Source: Apus apus (taxonomy: Eukaryota > Chordata > Aves > Apodiformes > Apodidae). Taken from it: a DNA stretch of 64,000 nucleotides. Below the pieces are notes generated by a model, which had not been told where the DNA came from, searched no databases, and was given only the letters and a program-made list of their open reading frames with translations. Of this stretch, positions 51,801-59,900 are shown piece after piece. The position numbers and the translations under genes are program-made. The number at the start of each line of letters is the position of its first letter. The first letter of the stretch is position 1. Location of the stretch: the NCBI RefSeq assembly GCF_020740795.1, contig NC_067283.1, positions 44,319,659 to 44,383,658 on the forward strand, in the 5' to 3' direction.

Positions 51801-54800
51801 TGCTTGAAAAATGGTAGAGAACAGGAAAGTGGAGGAGAAATAATTAAAACATAGTGGATTTCCTATATCTGCTGTAATGAAGCAATACTCCAGGCTAAGT
51901 GAGTGTACAAGGAGCTGCTTATTATGGTGTTCTCTCCAATCATTGCTACTTTATAATATTTTATTCTCACCAGGAATTATTGTTGCTGTGTATGGTTGAG
52001 TCTAGTTTCTTCTAGTAAAGGCCTCTAGTGGCTTACTTTATTCCAGTCCCATGCAAGTAATATATTTTAAATATTTAAATAAGCATAAAGCTGTACAAGT
52101 TCAGTTTCAACTTGGATGAAAAATGGCTTTCCTCCCCCCAAGGTTCCTATAATTTAAATTAGAGTTTTTTACAGAGGACAAGAAATATGTCTGCATTATT
52201 TATATGTGAAGAGTTAGTTCCATTCTTATGAATAATTGAGGTCATCTTGTCTTTGTCCTTAGTTTTTTGTATTTCACACTAATATTCGTATCTGTACACT
52301 ATTTCTCTCTATAGTCAACATTTGAAAAGCATAATGAAAATTTCTCTTTTCATTTATTAAAATCCTGTTTTCAAAATGAGAGTCCAGAGGGAGTGTTGCA
52401 ATTTATGTGGTTACGAAACTTGGCTTTTAGATGATCAGAAGTGAATTCACCTTGTAAGAGCAAAAATAGTAATTTGAAATGAATACTTGGTATCACAGAA
52501 CTGTAGAATGGTTTGGGTTGAAAGGGACCTTGAAGATCACCTAGTTCCAAACCCCCTGCCATGGGCAGGGACACCTCCCACTAGACCAGGTTGCTCATAA
52601 CCCCATCCAACCTGGCCCCGAACACTTTGAGGGATGGGCTTCTACAGCTTCCCTGGGCAACCTGTTCCAGTGTCTCACCACCCTCACCCCAAGGAGATTC
52701 TTCCTAATGTCTAACCTAAATCTCCCCTGTTCCAGTTTAAAGCCATTACTTCTTGTTCTTTCACTCCATGCCCTTGTAAAAAGTCCCTCCCCAGCTTTCC
52801 TGGTGCCCCTTTAGGTACTGGAAGGCCACTATGAAGTCTCCTTGAAGCCTTCTTTTCTCCAGGATGAGCATGCCACTTTTTCAGCCTGTCTTCTTAAGAG
52901 AGGTGCTCTAGCCCTCTGATCATCTTTGTAGCCTTACCATAAATATAAATATGACCTTATTGTAAATGTAACCAGTACAAAAAGTCATGTAAGTGAACTA
53001 TAACTGCCAAGGCATTGTGAACTCTGGTTTAATTTTTGTAGTTACTGTAGTATGTGAGATAAAAATCTGTGTTGATAAATACAGCTGAGATACATATGTC
53101 AATAATTCATGCTCAGCTGTCAGAGATAGTCTGTGGAGACCATTTTATCAGTGAATTATTATTATTGATTAGGACTAGAAGCTCAGAAGGACAACATGAT
53201 AATTATAACTGCCATTAAAAACACATTAATATTCCAACTCAAACCATTCTATGATTCTGTGATTTTCTTTTATTCTAGACAGCTTGTAACAATCAATATA
53301 AAATGCATGCACAATGCTGCTTTTTTTCTGTGGTTCTCATTTAAAGACTGCCTTTGTACTTGGATTATGCTCAATAATGAAGCCTGACAGGGTAAATATT
53401 TCACTGTGCTTCAAAATGTATTCTTTTAATGAGCTGAGTTTACCTTTTTTCATTATCATCTGAAATGCTTCATGTTCCTCATGAATCTAAGTCTAAATTG
53501 AAATATTTCAGTTTAAAAGAGGCATTTACTTTCCAAATTAAGGTATATTTTTTTCTGTTATAGCACCTGTGGCTTTCTAATAATTTCATTTGAAATGTCA
53601 CTGTGTTTCAATATCAAATAAAAATGCTGATATTTACACTTTTATATGAAGATGGGTTTGCATGCATTCAATTTCAGGCAGAGGAAAGTTCATTTGCAAA
53701 CTCTGCAGGAACTGTCTGAAGTACAGAAAATGACACCACGGGAACGAATGAGGCTGAGAAAGTTAAATGCTGCAGATGAGAAAGCAAGGAAGTTGAAGTA
53801 AGTTGAGCAGAACATAAACAACATGCCCAAACTGTGCAGTTTTCCCTATCCAACAGTAATGAGAGAGTTAGAACTGTCAAGGTAAAAATAAAAATAAAAA
53901 AGGTCTTCTGCTACTCAAACTGAGAGGGGATTTTGGATGAGTTAATTCAGAGTAATTATTTATGTAGGGGGGAAAAAGAAGTCAGAACAGTAGCCCAAAA
54001 CTAGTACTTTGAGCACTGTATTTCTGGTTAAGTAAGTCTATGAGAGATTTTCAAATGAGTTACAATAGGATTTTTTTTTTTTAATGACTTGCCATTTTAA
54101 GGATTGCACAGTCAGAGGAGCTGGAAGGTTAGCTACAAATCAGCTTTTGTCAGTTTTTGTTGGCCTAAGAGATTTGCCAGTAGAAGTTAATAGCTCAGAG
54201 GATAGTCTTAGCAAATGATCAGACAGGGGGAATAGACATGTTATAAAGGCTTTATCATTGATCAATTTTTTAATAAGTGAGGGAGACAGAATAAAAGAGA
54301 AAATCTGAAAGAGAGTAAGTACTGTTTCTGAGTGGAATATGAGAAACAGCTGGAAAACTATGTGCATACACATGGATTACTTTTAAAAATAAAACAAAGA
54401 ATATACTGTTTTGATGACACATCTGAGTTTTTCCCGGTTAGAAATATTCAGTGTTTCATTTGGTATGAATGAAAACTGGAAAAGCATCCCATTAATTTTT
54501 AATTAATTTTTGACATTCTCTTCAAAGTGTTTTGCGAAGTGCGATGTAAATTAACAAATGTTTACTCTGTTATTTATAGAGGATAATAGATTGAATAATT
54601 ATTTTTTGATCATGAAAACTGGCATTTTAACCCTGTTGTGCCAAAGCAAGTTAACAACTCAGTAGGACAATGACATGCTAGCACAGAAAAATATGACAAG
54701 GTGATGTAAAGGCTGAATTTATGGCCTCAGAAACTCTGCAGCTACATATGTCTGCAAATCAATAGAAATTGCAGTTGAGTGAAAACGCTCAGTAAAATCA

Positions 54801-56977
54801 CATCCTGGCATTATTTGTGCCTACTTGTGATGCCTCCACAAAAAGGCAACAAGCAAAAAACTGAAAGCCTTCATCTTCCTTTGGAAAATGTGACTTACTG
54901 GCATGTGTATCCATCCAGCAGTTACCATTGCAATTGATACTGGAGATGGTATACAAATTTATTCTTGTTGAATTGAAGCTGCTGTGTAAATTTAACACTT
55001 CCTCTGCATGATGTTTTCAATAATATGATAGGCCACTTTTTGTACTTATATGACATTTATAAATAGGAAGTCTGTCCCTTTAATTTTTGAAAAATGGATG
55101 GGGATTAGGAAATAATACTAATTGCAGATAGTTCTAGTTTGCTTTTCATTTTCTTTATTTTCTTGCACTTTAGTGTTTTCTATTTAGATTTTCATGTTTT
55201 TTTTCCTCAGCAACAGAATTAAATAGACTTATTTTGTAATATAAAGGCAACATACTACTCTTCAAATCTTGTTCTTAGTCATGAATCTTTAAACCCAATC
55301 TGTATTCATATCTGGGTTACTTCCAGCTCACTCTTATTGCAAGTATTTGAAACAGTGCAAACTCAGTACCTTCTCAGATTTGAGACCTGCTTTCAGCAGT
55401 GCAAATCTAGAGATGGGTGGGAAGGGAATATACTAATGGAAACTGGAAGAGCTGCTTAATGTAGTATCTGGTTTAAACAATCCCATATAGAAAAATGCAG
55501 TTACCAGCTCTCCCCCAGGTGAAGTGTTCATGGCTTACAAGTGTTGCATGCCTGTCTTCAGCTGAAAGATCCTTGGACTAAATGGTGGAATAAAGTCCAA
55601 AATATTGAAGGTATTTGGGAGAAGCAAAAAGATTGGGCTAATAAATTACTATTTCTCAATTATATTATGCAAGCTGTGAATGAAAAATCTAATATTGTTT
55701 GGAAATAAGCCTGAAATCTATTTGTGAGTCCACGAAAACTAACCTCACCTTCAGTTGTTGCCATGAACTTTTGGCACCACTATGGGAGTTTAATGGTGGA
55801 TTTTGTCTTTCCATATGTACTTTTAGAAGATTCTTTTTGCAGTCCCTGATATCACATCCTAAACACAAGTATTCTGTATTTACAGACAGCTGGCAGAAGA
55901 AAAATATCAAGAAAACATCAAAAGAATGCAAGAATTTAGGTCCCGTAATTTCCAGCAGCTGAGTGTTGATATCCTACATGTAAGTACAGGCTGTTGTTTC
56001 AGAGATCTCATTGATGCACATTCAGTGTACACCTGTCTTCTGTTTTCTTTGTGTTTTCTTTAGCACGGTTCTGTTCTAAGACCAATAATTTGGAAGTGCA
56101 TTGAAGTCTGAACTGCTTAGCTCAACTTGTCAATCGGTGATGAGGGAAAGCACATTCAGTTATTCAGATATGGTTCAACAAACTCTCTATTCATTGCACA
56201 GTTTTCTTTTTTTGAGTCACCCTTAAAACTAAATCTGTTCTCTGGAATGTACTTCCAGACAGTCTTTGTGACATCAGAGTTCAAAATACATTTGTTTTCA
56301 AGATAATTTTAGAATTATAATCCTTTAAACACTCAAACCCACTTTGGTTTGTGGGTTCATTTCATTTGATTAGTTAAGAATATTAACATTCCAACTGGCT
56401 TTTTAGTAAGAACGAAATCTTGGAATGACTCCCAGTGTAAGCTCTCCTTTGCTTTTAAGCTATCTGCAACAGAAGGTAGGCCTGTTCAATTCTAGCACTA
56501 TGTCTTACCATAGAGGGAACGGTGTCAGTTTGGAAATAGTGAAAGCATCTCAGATATAGTGAGGTTTTGGTTAGTGCTTTGTCTTTTACTTTTTCTTTCA
56601 CATACAATCTAGTTTCTATTTCCCATTGTGTCTGGAAAAAAACCCAACCGGTTAACTCTGTCTCAGCTTATGTCTCAGTCACTACTGATCATTTACAAAA
56701 AAGTTAGGATTCTTTTTTTTTTTTAATGTTTGCCCAATACAAGCCCTAGCAGTTGTGTAGATCAGGGCAGCCATTGTATTGTGATCCTGCTGAAGCTCTA
56801 ACTGTACCTGTTTGTCCACATTGCTTTGTTCAACTAAGGAATCTGATGAGCAGACTTCAAACCTCCAAATTCATTCTCAGCCAGTCAGTACATCTGACTG
56901 TGTGTCCATTGGACATGATAAACCAAGTGGAAATGAGGCATCAAGTCAGCTCTACATGTCTGAACCTACAGACCATG
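15716..56977 (+). CDS. NEK11: NEK11 NIMA-related serine/threonine kinase, 5' eleven coding exons (gene continues past the window)
   Basis: Eleven exons join without phase error into residues 1-438. Human NEK11L is about 645 residues. NEK11 is a DNA-damage-activated kinase of the G2/M checkpoint that phosphorylates CDC25A for degradation, and it is found in the nucleus and nucleolus. The kinase domain is complete: glycine loop GNGSFG 36-41, ATP-anchoring K61, HRDLKAKN 156-163, DFG 175-177, and SPE 200-202. A coiled-coil segment rich in Lys, Glu and Arg spans about 320-385, followed by an acidic and polar tail. The start ATG at 15716 gives MLKFQEAAK as in human, with an in-frame TAG seven codons upstream. 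Human Ser273, the reported CHK1 site, is Leu273 here. The 3' exons were not found before 64000. Confidence 0.95.
21961..21978. repeat. (TG)n microsatellite
   Basis: About nine TG units directly after a G-rich stretch, in NEK11 intron 1. Confidence 0.8.
22627..22664. repeat. C23-T15 homopolymer pair
   Basis: Twenty-three C are followed directly by fifteen T. The minus strand is therefore A15G23, a pure polypurine tract. It lies in NEK11 intron 1. Confidence 0.9.
23547..23569. repeat. A23 homopolymer
   Basis: Uninterrupted run of 23 A in NEK11 intron 1. No retrocopy or LINE body was recognised upstream of it. Confidence 0.9.
24545..24785. repeat. Degenerate 102-bp tandem repeat, about 2.3 copies
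   Basis: The segment beginning CACTTGATTT at 24622 recurs at 24724, and the preceding TTATGGCTT block at about 24568 recurs at about 24670. A further GCTTGAAATG block occurs at the end. The copies differ by many substitutions, so the duplication is old. Confidence 0.75.
26520..26880. promoter_or_regulatory. Isolated CpG-rich patch in NEK11 intron 1
   Basis: Several CpGs and GC-rich words (TTCGCGGGGCAGG, GCCGGGCGCGGGCT, CCCCGGGGGCGTGG) occur within about 350 bases of otherwise AT-rich intron. The open frames there on both strands overlap and have no known motif. It could be an intragenic promoter or enhancer, or an old GC-rich insertion. Confidence 0.35.
27104..27198 (+). mobile_element. CR1 3' end fragment
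   Basis: The sequence TTTAGGGACATGTTGTAGTG, followed by AAAGGTCTTTTCCAACCTAA and ATTCTATGAT, is the CR1 3' terminus. It lies in NEK11 intron 1. Confidence 0.8.
29900..30065 (+). CDS. NEK11: NEK11 coding exon 2 (catalytic Lys61)
   Basis: Acceptor TTTTCCTCTAG, donor GTGAGA. It encodes [17 protein letters not shown] through IITEYCE, nearly identical to human. K61 in VLKEI is the residue mutated to make kinase-dead human NEK11. Confidence 0.95.
30066..35102 (+). other. NEK11: NEK11 intron 2
   Basis: GT-AG intron of about 5.0 kb. A 133-codon minus-strand open frame at 31134-31535 and overlapping open frames on both strands near 33.3-33.6 kb have no recognised relatives. Two long T runs separated by one C lie at 34139-34166. 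Confidence 0.85.
34139..34166. repeat. T-rich tract (T13-C-T14)
   Basis: Two T runs interrupted by one C and followed by AGC. It resembles a strong splice acceptor but no phase-compatible exon follows. It lies in NEK11 intron 2. Confidence 0.85.
35103..35221 (+). CDS. NEK11: NEK11 coding exon 3
   Basis: Acceptor ATTTTTCAG, donor GTACAG. It encodes [18 protein letters not shown] through LLGVNYMHE, the part of the kinase C-lobe leading to the catalytic loop. Confidence 0.95.
35222..40347 (+). other. NEK11: NEK11 intron 3
   Basis: GT-AG intron of about 5.1 kb, AT-rich. A short CR1 3' end lies at 37181-37241. Nothing else was recognised. Confidence 0.85.
37181..37241 (+). mobile_element. CR1 3' end fragment
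   Basis: The motif TTGGACTAGATAATCATTGT followed by AGGTCCCTTCCAACTGAAC and a TATTCTATTG tail is a short, diverged CR1 3' end. It lies in NEK11 intron 3. Confidence 0.75.
40348..40412 (+). CDS. NEK11: NEK11 coding exon 4 (HRD catalytic loop)
   Basis: A 65-base exon between TATATTCCAG and GTGAGA. It encodes [20 protein letters not shown] with catalytic Asp158. Confidence 0.95.
40413..40925 (+). other. NEK11: NEK11 intron 4
   Basis: GT-AG intron of 513 bases, with roughly 200 bases at 40550-40745 made of an old CR1 3' fragment. Confidence 0.85.
40550..40745 (+). mobile_element. Old CR1 3' fragment
   Basis: The segment GGCCTGGAGAGGCAGTGAAA to AAGGCCTCTTCAAACCTACA, with a terminal TGATTCTA, resembles a CR1 3' end of an older subfamily. 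It fills much of NEK11 intron 4. Confidence 0.65.
40926..41052 (+). CDS. NEK11: NEK11 coding exon 5 (DFG and activation segment)
   Basis: Acceptor ACTTTTAG, donor GTGAGT. It encodes [26 protein letters not shown] and GYNTKSDI, covering the DFG motif, T-loop and P+1 loop. Confidence 0.95.
41053..48631 (+). other. NEK11: NEK11 intron 5
   Basis: GT-AG intron of about 7.6 kb. It contains a GC-richer stretch at about 43480-43900, an unassigned 88-codon minus-strand open frame at 44780-45046 and a plus-strand CR1 copy at about 45925-46448. Confidence 0.85.
45925..46448 (+). mobile_element. CR1 LINE, 5'-truncated 3' end
   Basis: Broken reading frames give typical CR1 reverse-transcriptase C-terminal pieces ([47 protein letters not shown]). 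The 3' end reads GATGATCTTCAAGGTCCCTT and finishes in ATTCTATG/ATTCTGTG repeats. Frameshifts and stops show it is dead. It lies in NEK11 intron 5. Confidence 0.92.
48632..48781 (+). CDS. NEK11: NEK11 coding exon 6
   Basis: Acceptor TTCTTCAAG, donor GTATGT. It encodes [30 protein letters not shown] and LNAVLC of the kinase C-lobe. Confidence 0.95.
48864..48942 (+). CDS. NEK11: NEK11 coding exon 7 (end of kinase domain; Leu at human Ser273 position)
   Basis: It lies only 82 bases after exon 6 (acceptor TGTTTCAG, donor GTATAT). It encodes [20 protein letters not shown] and YIDEQLK. By residue count the L after NP is 273, where human has Ser. Reading past the donor stays open for 27 codons. Confidence 0.95.
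48943..49464 (+). other. NEK11: NEK11 intron 7 with in-frame extension and AATAAA
   Basis: GT-AG intron of 522 bases. Reading through the donor adds 27 codons ending at TGA 49024-49026, and AATAAA follows at 49032-49037. See the finding on a possible kinase-only isoform. Confidence 0.85.
49032..49037 (+). promoter_or_regulatory. NEK11: Intronic AATAAA after in-frame stop
   Basis: This poly(A) hexamer follows, by a few bases, the TGA that ends the read-through frame of NEK11 exon 7. A downstream GT-rich element was not clearly seen. Confidence 0.3.
49465..49550 (+). CDS. NEK11: NEK11 coding exon 8
   Basis: Acceptor TTTCCTTGCAG, donor GTAAGT. It encodes [20 protein letters not shown] then EAAPIFDA, aligning with human RYSEMTLEDKNLDCQKEAA. 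It leaves in phase 2. Confidence 0.92.
49778..50135 (+). mobile_element. CR1 LINE 3' fragment
   Basis: Closely similar to the copy at 45925-46448 along its length (GGACAAGGGATAATGG, GGAAATTCTTTAGTGTGAGG, GGTCCCTTCCAACTCAAACC) and ending in ATTCTATG-type repeats. It lies in NEK11 intron 8. Confidence 0.92.
52492..52933 (-). mobile_element. CR1 LINE 3' fragment, reverse orientation
   Basis: Reverse complement of the same CR1 3' region. It begins with the element's 3' tail (TCACAGAACTGTAGAATGGT) and runs through CCTGTTCCAGTGTCTCACCA to the RT C-terminal part. It lies in NEK11 intron 8, opposite to the copy at 49778. Confidence 0.92.
53232..53264 (+). mobile_element. CR1 3'-tail scrap
   Basis: Only the last 30 or so bases of a CR1 are present: TTCCAACTCAAACCATTCTA followed by TGATTCTGTGATT. 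Confidence 0.75.
53678..53797 (+). CDS. NEK11: NEK11 coding exon 9 (coiled-coil)
   Basis: Acceptor CAATTTCAG, donor GTAAGT. It encodes [20 protein letters not shown] and [19 protein letters not shown], nearly identical to human. Confidence 0.95.
53798..56838 (+). other. NEK11: NEK11 introns 9 and 10 (53798-55885, 55980-56838)
   Basis: Two GT-AG introns flanking exon 10. The sequence is AT-rich with no repeat family recognised. Confidence 0.85.
55886..55979 (+). CDS. NEK11: NEK11 coding exon 10 (coiled-coil)
   Basis: Acceptor TATTTACAG, donor GTAAGT. It encodes [20 protein letters not shown] and [11 protein letters not shown], close to human. It leaves in phase 0. Confidence 0.95.
56839..56977 (+). 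CDS. NEK11: NEK11 probable coding exon 11 (divergent polar tail)
   Basis: The acceptor TTGTTCAACTAAG and donor GTAAGG bracket 46 codons plus one base in the phase exon 10 requires. The reading begins [13 protein letters not shown] and ends SEPTDH. It resembles the low-complexity acidic tail of human NEK11 (ESDEPTLENLPES) only weakly, as expected for a disordered region. The frame stays open past the donor to TAA at 57052-57054, so it could instead be a terminal exon. It is supported by phase, splice sites and position rather than strong homology. Confidence 0.6.
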
Positions 56978-59900
56978 GTAAGGATTCAAAATTTGATCTT
57001 GAAATGAAACTTCCTATAAACAAAACAAGATTTGATTTTGTCCCTTGTGACTAATTCATGGTGGGGAAACAGGGGGATAAAATGTGGTCAGAATTGTAAA
57101 GCTATTAAAAAAATTAGATAGAAGGAAAATAATCTAGGAGGATGATGTACAGCAAGTTTATGTGGCAGGAGGTCTGTGTTCCCAGAGTTTGAGTGACCTG
57201 TGAGCAGTGATGGAGTTGAATGCACCTTCTCCAAATGAGATGCTGAGTTAGAAGGAAGTAACTTTAGCTTTGCTAGCTTTGCACATACCACAGAATTGTC
57301 ATGGTTGGAAAGGACCTCTGAGATCACCAAGTCAAATCATCAACACAACCTGCCCCCAAAAAACCCCACAACCCAACCAATATAAAGGCAACGCATAAAA
57401 CACACATCCGCACAGAACCCACCAAAAAGCACCCACAAAAAAACCCCCACAAACTCAGCCACTAGAGCATGCCCTGAAGTGCCACATCTACATAATTCTT
57501 GAATACCTCCAAGGATGGTGACTCAACCATCTCCCTGGGCAGGCTGTTCCAGTGCCTGACCACTCTTTCAGTTGAGAAATTCTTCCTAATATCCAATATA
57601 AACCTCCCCTGCCACAACTTCAGACCATTTCCTCTGGTCCTGTTGTTGTTCACTTTCTTATAGTGAGGGGCCCAGAACTGAACACTGTACTCGAGGTGTG
57701 GCCTCACCAGTGCCAACTACAGGGGCACAATCACCTCCCTACTCCTGCTGCCCACACTATTCCTGATGCAGACCAGGATGCTGTTGGCCTTTTTGGCCAC
57801 CTGGGCACACTGCTGGCTCATGTTAAGCTGGCTGTCAACCAGCACCCCCAGGTCCATTTCTGCTGGGCAGTTCTCCAGCCAACTCTTCCCCAGGCCTGTA
57901 GCATTGCATGGGGTTGTTGTGACCAAAATGCGGGACCCTAAACTATCTATCCAGTGCAAAAATGAGTAAACAAATTCAGAGTGTTTGCACCTTTTGTACA
58001 CTTTGATGCCACCATCTTTATCTATAACAATGAGAGAAGCAGATGGAAACTCTTTAAACTGTGCTTATGTAGACTGTCTTCAAATACTTTGCTACTTTCT
58101 AAAGAACACGTACTTTTCTGTAGATAGATGAACAAATAATCAAGCTTTTCAAAAAAGGGTCAGGCAGTAGGAAAGTGCTTAATGAGAAAAATATTTTTAA
58201 GAGAAGATTTCTATGTTTTGTTTCTAGTGTTCTGGAATAGGGCCATACTCTTAAATATTTAAGATTCATTGTGTAAACAATATTGTGGTGAAAGATTTTT
58301 AATCGGATTAGAATTTTGCAACTATGGTGTAATATACTTTTAAATATGAAAACTACTTTTATCCTAATAGATCTGTCTTTTAGTATTGGTTTATGTGTGT
58401 CTGTGAAGGTACATGCCATTAAACGAGAGGCATCAAAATCAGTTGGAGATGGAGGTGATTTTTTTTTTTAAATATCAAATGGCTTTTTTCTTTCAATGTA
58501 GCCTCATATATGTCTATGTGTCTGGCTTGCTATTTCACAGTATAAGGAAAGATGATCTGTGTAGGAGAGAACCCAGCTGCTAGAAATGCATCCTGGGTGG
58601 AGGGGAGGGAAGCTTGCAAATAGAGGACCAAAAGAAAGCAGTACATGTGGGTGACAGAGGTACCAAGGGGAAGCACACAAAGGTACTTAAATAGAAACAG
58701 AACAATATGCATGAAAGGAAAGAAACTGATGTTTCTGCCCTTAGAGGTCATTAGGCTGTTAATATAAAGACAAAAATTAGATGCATTTATTTCTGTGATG
58801 TAAAAGTTGGGTCAATCCATCGTACAAAACTGAATACATGTTTAAGTGCTTCTGCCAGAGTCTCTGACATTGAAGTGGTGGGTTCATGAGAAAAAGGAGT
58901 TATGGATAGGCAAGAGAAATTACATGGTTTCTCTTTTTTTCTTTGTGAATACCCTTTTATTCCTGAAGCTGGTGTCAAAGCTGTTACTCAATCTCTTCAG
59001 TATTTATACTCTTCTTTTCTTTAGAGATTTCAGTGCAACCATGCATGTCCTACATATCTAATTATGAATTAAGTTATTAATGGCAACTTTGTATTTGACA
59101 GTGCAGAACAGTTCCAGCTATTGATTTTTCAATAGAATTTGGGTTTTGATCGATGGGCTGTATAACAAAAAAACAAGAAAACTAGAGGAAAGGCTATAAA
59201 GTGGTTTTATAAAGTTTTCTTACATGTTAATAAATCTTGCTAAATCCTGCTAGGCAGAAGAAATTATACCATGAATGCCAGATTGACAAGCACCCTAGTT
59301 ATAACTAATAACTAAATACAGTTGAGGAAAGGAAGCAAAGGCAGGAGAAAGGCAGGAGAGTCTGTCCATGAACACCAAGAAGGCATAGCAGTAGCAGTCT
59401 TTAAGTTGCTTCAGGGCAGACCTAAAAAATCCTCTGAGAATGGGAAAAACTGGTGGGGAACAGCTAGGGATAGTATCCTAACCCCAACAGGTAGGGAGGG
59501 AAGTTCCAACTATGTTTGGCTCATATCCTGCAGTCCTTAAAAAAAATTGCAACATGAGCAGAAGATAACAGTAGAGCTTGGAGGATTCAGGGATCAGGCT
59601 CTTGAAGGGTTAGGGGAAGACATAGAGAGTAAAATACCTTAAACTCTGCTTTCACTGGAAATTATCTACAGCATTATGAAACACAGTTGTATTAAGGAAG
59701 GTGTCAAATACAAAGCTCGAGGTTTAGCTTTGGTAAGTAGATTTAAAACCATGGTATATTGATCAAATTTTAGCAGTGGTAGTTACATTTACTGAAAGCT
59801 GGGAAAAACAAAGCAGTAGTTTTAGATAAATTAAAATCATGATGACAGTCTGGGGTTTTGGACTTCATGATGGATGAGTTTCAGCAATATCAAAACTACT

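Larger units (their letters stand above)
49551..53677 (+). other. NEK11: NEK11 intron 8
   Basis: GT-AG intron of about 4.1 kb. It holds a plus-strand CR1 at 49778-50135, a minus-strand CR1 at 52492-52933 and a tiny plus-strand CR1 3' tail at 53232-53264. Confidence 0.85.
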
